Assembly: GCF_004359985.1 (NCBI RefSeq)
Contig: NZ_SMRO01000006.1
Location: forward strand, 1-19,217
DNA: 19,217 bases
Reading direction: 5' to 3'
Origin: Paraburkholderia flava
GTDB taxonomy: Bacteria > Pseudomonadota > Gammaproteobacteria > Burkholderiales > Burkholderiaceae
The translations under genes and the position numbers were made by a program. Each line of letters starts with the position of its first letter. Position 1 is the first letter of the stretch. Positions 13,486 through 19,217 of this stretch are shown in pieces. Under the pieces are notes generated by a model that worked only from the letters and a program-made list of their open reading frames with translations, ran no database searches and was not told the DNA's origin.

Positions 13486-15333
13486 ATGTCCCGTTCGCTC
13501 GAAATTCTCAACGAAGTCTTCGGTTATCCCGCATTCCGCGGACAGCAGGGCGAGATCGTGGAGCATGTGGCCTCGGGTGGCGATTCGCTCGTGCTGATGC
13601 CGACGGGCGGCGGCAAGTCGCTGTGCTATCAGATTCCGTCGCTGGTCCGCCACGAGGCTGGGCTCGGCGCCGGCATCGTTGTGTCACCGCTGATCGCGTT
13701 GATGCAGGATCAGGTTGCTGCGCTCACCGAGGTCGGCGTGCGCGCCGCGTATCTGAATTCGACGCTGTCCGGCGCCGAAGCCGCCGCGACCGAGCGCGCA
13801 CTGCGCGATGGCGACATCGATCTTTTGTACGTCGCGCCGGAGCGGCTGATGACGCCGCGTTTTCTCGAACTGCTGGAGCGCGCGCGCATCGGCCTGTTCG
13901 CGATCGACGAGGCGCACTGCGTGTCGCAATGGGGGCACGATTTCCGGCCGGAGTACATCCAGCTTTCCGTGCTGCACGAGCGGTTTCCGTCGGTGCCCCG
14001 TATCGCGCTGACCGCGACGGCCGACGCGATCACTCGCGAAGAGATCGTTCAGCGCCTCGCACTCGACGATGCGCGCATTTTCGTCTCGAGCTTCGATCGT
14101 CCGAACATCCGCTACCGGATCGTCGAAAAGGACAACGCGCGTTCGCAGCTGCTCGATTTCATCCGTGCAGAACACACGCGCACCGACGGTACGACCGATG
14201 CGGGCGTCGTCTATTGCCTGTCGCGTCGCAAGGTCGAAGAAACGGCGGAGTGGTTGAAGGCGCAGGGCGTTCGCGCGCTGCCTTACCACGCCGGCATGGA
14301 GTTCGAGATCCGGCAGAAGCATCAGGAAATGTTCCAGCGCGAAGAGGGCGTCGTGATGTGCGCGACGATCGCGTTCGGGATGGGTATCGACAAGCCCGAC
14401 GTGCGCTTTGTCGCACACCTCGATTTGCCGAAGAGTGTCGAAGGTTATTACCAGGAAACCGGTCGCGCCGGCCGTGACGGCATGCCGGCCAATGCGTGGA
14501 TGACGTACGGTCTGGGCGATGTCGTCCAGCAGCGCAAGATGATCGACGAGTCCGATGCCGACGACGCGCACAAGCGCGTGCAGACCGGCAAGCTCGACGC
14601 GCTGCTGGGGCTGTGCGAAACCGCGTCATGCCGGCGCGTGCGGCTGCTCGGCTATTTCGGCGAGACGAGCGGTCCGTGCGGCAACTGTGATACGTGCCTT
14701 GAGCCGCCGGCGTCGTGGGACGCGACACGCGAAGCGCAGATGGCGCTGTCGTGCGTGTTCCGCGCGCAACGGGCGAGCGGTTTTCATTTCGGTGCCGGCC
14801 ACCTGATCGACATTCTTCGCGGCAACAAGAGCGAGAAAATCCTGCAGCGCGGCCACGACAAGTTGAGCACGTTCGGCATCGGCGCGGCGCTGTCCGAACC
14901 GGAATGGCGCGCAGTGTTCCGGCAACTGGTGGCGTTCGGCTATCTGACCATCGACCACGAAGGCTATGGGTCGCTGGTGCTGACCGAGGCAAGCAAGCCG
15001 GTACTGAAGGGCGAGCAGAACGTGACGCTGCGCCGCTACGTGAAGCCGACCCGGACGCGGCAATCGTCGGGCCGCACGAGCGAGCGAGCTGATCCGACGC
15101 TCGGCATGGGGCCGCGCGAGCGCGCCCGCTGGGAGCGGCTGCGCGCGTGGCGCACCGAGACCGCGAAAAGCGATGGCGTACCCGCATACGTCATTTTCCA
15201 CGACGCGACGCTGGCCGAAATTGCCCGCAACGGGCCGGACACGCTGGACGACCTCCGCCACATCCCGGGGATGGGCGTCCGCAAACTCGATCGCTTCGGC
15301 GCAGAACTGCTCGAAGTCGTCTCGGCCGATTGA
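13486..15333 (+). CDS. recQ: ATP-dependent DNA helicase RecQ
   Basis: RecQ is a 3'-5' DNA helicase of the RecF recombination and fork-repair pathways. From the ATG at 13486 it is 615 residues, close to E. coli RecQ. Visible elements are Walker A PTGGGKS (39-45), DEAH (141-144) followed by the aromatic-rich loop [13 protein letters not shown], motif III LTATAD (175-180) and motif [12 protein letters not shown] (323-332). Zinc ligands are Cys382, Cys398, Cys401 and Cys404, with a loop one residue shorter than in E. coli. A C-terminal HRDC domain covers about 546-612. The open frame extends upstream to a TTG at 13369, but that codon lies in the rpoC terminator T-tract, and the 39 extra residues resemble nothing in RecQ. 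The ribosome site is weak, consistent with low expression. It is unrelated in function to its neighbours. Confidence 0.96.
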
Positions 15334-15373
15334 TCGCGAAGACTACGCATCGCTGCTCGGCTCTCCCAACCTG

Positions 15374-15403
15374 TTGACTTGTTTGGCATTTTCGGAATAT
15401 AGT
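15374..15403 (+). promoter_or_regulatory. Sigma-70 promoter of the str operon (rpsL-rpsG-fusA-tuf)
   Basis: TTGACT (15374-15379) and TATAGT (15398-15403) are separated by 18 bases, close to the consensus -35 and -10. This is the clearest promoter in the window. Transcription would start near 15410, leaving a leader of about 160 bases before rpsL. The local AT-richness stands out from the GC-rich surroundings. It lies 40 bases after recQ, with no terminator seen between. Confidence 0.8.
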
Positions 15404-15430
15404 GCTAGGTTCCGGATTTTGGCTTGCCCG

Positions 15431-15447
15431 CGCGCGTCTTTCGCGTG
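15431..15447 (+). promoter_or_regulatory. Small hairpin in the rpsL leader
   Basis: CGCGCG (15431-15436) pairs with CGCGTG (15442-15447) with one wobble around loop TCTTT, about 20 bases into the predicted transcript. In such GC-rich sequence a stem this short can arise by chance. Confidence 0.25.
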
Positions 15448-15571
15448 TGCGTCGTCATGCGCAGCGGCCGGATGCGGAAGTAAAAAGAAGCAAACAGGAA
15501 GTTCGATGTTCATCGTTTCTGCTTTGCCCAGAAACGGATACATCGGTTTTGTTCAATTTCAGGAAGAAACA

Positions 15572-15952
15572 ATGCCAACCATCAATCAACTGGTTCGCAA
15601 AGGCCGGACGTCGGAAACGACGAAGAGCAAGAGCCCGGCCTTGCAGGACTGCCCCCAGCGTCGTGGCGTGTGCACCCGCGTGTACACGACGACGCCGAAG
15701 AAGCCTAACTCGGCGCTCCGTAAGGTCGCTAAGGTTCGTCTGACGAACGGCTTCGAAGTCATTTCGTACATCGGCGGTGAAGGCCACAACCTGCAGGAAC
15801 ACTCGGTTGTGCTGATCCGTGGCGGCCGTGTGAAGGATTTGCCGGGTGTGCGTTACCACATGGTTCGCGGCTCGCTGGATACCCAGGGCGTCAAGGACCG
15901 TAAGCAGGCTCGCTCGAAGTACGGTGCGAAGCGTGCCAAGGCCGGCAAGTAA
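15572..15952 (+). CDS. rpsL: 30S ribosomal protein S12
   Basis: S12 lies at the decoding centre of the small subunit and controls tRNA selection accuracy. The product is 126 residues, beginning [13 protein letters not shown] and containing [18 protein letters not shown] and [18 protein letters not shown]. The lysines associated with streptomycin response are present (Lys43, Lys44 and Lys88, counting Met1), followed by Asp89, the residue methylthiolated by RimO in many bacteria. The ATG at 15572 has AGGAAG five bases upstream. The frame is open further upstream, including an in-frame ATG at 15506, but starting there would add 22 residues absent from the family. It is the first gene of the str operon. 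Confidence 0.98.
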
Positions 15953-16137
15953 GCAGCCGGTTGCGTCGTATCAGTATCAGGTCGCCTGAAAAGGCGGTAA
16001 TAGCGGTGGTGCCGGATTCGCCGGTGCTGTCGAGTAAGTGGTCACCCGACCGGGCTGGTTAGTCGTAAAGATGAATCGGGTTTGTTGGTGACCGCGGGGC
16101 TGAAAGCAGCTCCAACTGAAAAAGTAAAGGAAGAAAC
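15953..16137 (+). promoter_or_regulatory. rpsL-rpsG intercistronic structured region, possible S7 regulatory site
   Basis: CGCCT (15983-15987) pairs with AGGCG (15992-15996) around a GAAA tetraloop. GGTCACC (16040-16046) pairs perfectly with GGTGACC (16087-16093), with CGA/TCG (16047-16049 and 16076-16078) able to extend the stem past a bulge. In E. coli, S7 binds the rpsL-rpsG space and represses rpsG and fusA. The 185-base length and structure here fit an analogous site, but similarity to the rRNA S7 site was not established. Confidence 0.45.
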
Positions 16138-16608
16138 ATGCCGCGTCGTCGCGAAGTCCCCAAGCGGGAAGTGTTGCCGGATCCGAAGTTCGGTAACGTA
16201 GATGTAGCAAAATTCATGAACGTGCTGATGCTGTCGGGCAAGAAGTCGGTTGCCGAACGCATCGTGTACGGCGCTTTTGAACAGATCCAGACCAAGGGTG
16301 GCAAGGACCCGCTGGAAGTGTTCACGGTAGCGCTCAACAACGTGAAGCCGGTCGTTGAAGTGAAGAGCCGTCGCGTTGGTGGTGCGAACTACCAGGTTCC
16401 GGTCGAAGTGCGTCCGTCGCGTCGTATGGCATTGGCGATGCGTTGGCTGCGCGAGGCTGCGAAGAAGCGTAGCGAGAAGTCCATGGCCCTGCGCCTGGCT
16501 GGTGAACTGAGCGAGGCCGCTGAAGGCCGCGGCGGCGCAATGAAGAAGCGCGACGAAGTTCACCGGATGGCAGAAGCCAACAAGGCGTTCTCGCATTTCC
16601 GTTTCTAA
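16138..16608 (+). CDS. rpsG: 30S ribosomal protein S7
   Basis: S7 nucleates assembly of the small-subunit head and contacts the E-site tRNA and mRNA exit region. The 156-residue product begins [19 protein letters not shown]. It includes the conserved [21 protein letters not shown] segment and the C-terminal [18 protein letters not shown] tail. Length and motifs are typical. AGGAAG lies just upstream of the ATG. It is the second gene of the str operon, and in enteric bacteria it encodes the operon's autorepressor. Two hairpins separate it from fusA. Confidence 0.98.
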   Translation: MPRRREVPKREVLPDPKFGNVDVAKFMNVLMLSGKKSVAERIVYGAFEQIQTKGGKDPLEVFTVALNNVKPVVEVKSRRVGGANYQVPVEVRPSRRMALAMRWLREAAKKRSEKSMALRLAGELSEAAEGRGGAMKKRDEVHRMAEANKAFSHFRF

Positions 16609-16615
16609 GTATCTT

Positions 16616-16639
16616 TGCCGGGTCTAGCCAGATCCGGCA
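16616..16639 (+). promoter_or_regulatory. Hairpin after rpsG
   Basis: The strands 16616-16625 (TGCCGGGTCT) and 16630-16639 (AGATCCGGCA) form a 10-bp stem with one wobble and loop AGCC. No T-tract follows, so RNA processing or message stabilisation is more likely than termination. Confidence 0.45.
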
Positions 16640-16658
16640 GTACAACGGAAAGAAATTC

Positions 16659-16697
16659 CGGGCGGGTGCGCTTTCAGGCGCCTCGCCCGTTTGTGTT
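16659..16697 (+). terminator. Terminator-like hairpin between rpsG and fusA
   Basis: The strands 16659-16671 and 16678-16689 form 12 base pairs with one bulged T (16667), starting CGGGCG/CGCCCG, with loop TTTCAG. TTTGTGTT follows, a moderately T-rich tract. It could reduce fusA-tuf transcription relative to rpsLG, though both EF-G and EF-Tu are normally abundant, so read-through must be high or another promoter must exist. Confidence 0.5.
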
Positions 16698-16747
16698 AGG
16701 GCGCGCAGGGTCGATACCCGGCGCACCAACCCCCATAGAGGATCAAA

Positions 16748-18850
<2,103 letters not shown>

Positions 18851-18897
18851 GTCTTTCGGCAGCATTCATCGATCAACTTTTTTGAAAGAAGAGAAAC

Positions 18898-19217
18898 ATG
18901 GCAAAAGGTAAATTCGAACGGACGAAGCCGCACGTGAACGTGGGGACGATCGGACACGTTGACCACGGCAAGACCACGCTGACGGCGGCGATCACGACGG
19001 TGCTGACCGCGAAGTTCGGCGGCGAAGCGAAGGCGTACGACCAGATCGACGCGGCGCCGGAAGAAAAGGCGCGCGGCATCACGATCAACACGGCGCACGT
19101 GGAATACGAAACGGCGAACCGCCACTACGCCCACGTGGACTGCCCGGGCCACGCCGACTACGTGAAGAACATGATCACGGGTGCGGCGCAGATGGACGGC
19201 GCGATCCTGGTGTGCTC
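18898..19217 (+). CDS. tuf: Elongation factor Tu, 3'-truncated by the window edge (residues 1-106)
   Basis: This is the second tuf copy, in the str operon directly after fusA. It starts at an ATG with a purine-rich ribosome region just upstream. The 106 complete codons carry the P-loop GHVDHGKT (19-26), the switch I segment RGITINTAH (59-67) and the G3 motif DCPGH (81-85). The gene runs off the window after GAILVC plus two bases. Its last 32 bases are identical to the window's first 32. Joining the fragments at that overlap gives 1191 bases, that is 396 codons plus a stop with no frame break, so the copies agree over the only stretch where they can be compared. Duplicate tuf genes are common in proteobacteria and are kept identical by gene conversion. 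Confidence 0.98.
   Translation, partial: MAKGKFERTKPHVNVGTIGHVDHGKTTLTAAITTVLTAKFGGEAKAYDQIDAAPEEKARGITINTAHVEYETANRHYAHVDCPGHADYVKNMITGAAQMDGAILVC
19186..19217. repeat. Terminal direct repeat, right copy (internal tuf sequence)
   Basis: This is identical to bases 1-32, in direct orientation. The repeat ends exactly at the window edge, in the middle of a codon, which points to an assembly or extraction overlap rather than a natural boundary. Confidence 0.95.

Noticed and set aside
9077..13486. A 1469-codon open frame on the minus strand, opposite rpoC.
   Set aside because: It has the same codon-bias shadow composition as the rpoB antisense frame, and it would cross the rpoC terminator. No family features are seen.
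15506..15571. In-frame ATG upstream of rpsL giving a 22-residue extension.
   Set aside because: S12 proteins begin at the equivalent of 15572, which has a good AGGAAG ribosome site. The extension is not part of the family.

Overview
The window is an ordinary but complete stretch of core chromosome from a high-GC betaproteobacterium. It is most likely Burkholderia in the broad sense (Burkholderia, Paraburkholderia or Caballeronia). The evidence is the gene order (tuf, tRNA-Trp, secE, nusG, rplKAJL, rpoBC, recQ, rpsL, rpsG, fusA, tuf), protein lengths typical of that group (RpoB 1368 aa, RpoC 1412 aa, EF-Tu 396 aa when rejoined), and the strong G/C preference at third codon positions. Species cannot be decided by eye. 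All genes lie on the + strand. I see no mobile element, CRISPR array, phage gene or unknown protein system.

Layout. Bases 1-903 are the 3' three-quarters of a tuf gene. A tRNA-Trp(CCA) follows at 967-1042, then secE and nusG, one base apart. After a strong hairpin come the ribosomal protein genes rplK-rplA, then a 301-base structured leader, rplJ and rplL. A terminator-like hairpin behind rplL and a 370-base leader precede rpoB and rpoC. A classic intrinsic terminator closes rpoC at 13337-13370. recQ follows, apparently with its own weak extended -10 promoter. A well-formed sigma-70 promoter at 15374-15403 then starts the str operon: rpsL, rpsG, fusA and a second tuf, of which only the first 320 bases are present.

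How the genes work together. The block encodes the core of gene expression: the catalytic subunits of RNA polymerase (RpoB, RpoC), its processivity and coupling factor (NusG), ribosome stalk and GTPase-centre proteins (L11, L1, L10, L7/L12), decoding-site proteins (S12, S7), both elongation factors (EF-G, EF-Tu), a tRNA, and the SecE subunit of the translocon. Several intergenic spaces hold hairpins suited to balancing output within these operons: attenuation before rpoB, a probable L10-type leader before rplJ, and a probable S7 site before rpsG. These assignments rest on position and pairing, not on a covariance search.

The most unusual observation concerns the window itself. Its first 32 bases are identical to its last 32, and joining the ends there rebuilds one perfect 396-residue EF-Tu gene. 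This fits a loop in an assembly graph closed through two near-identical tuf copies, not a circular element. I found no convincing novel system.
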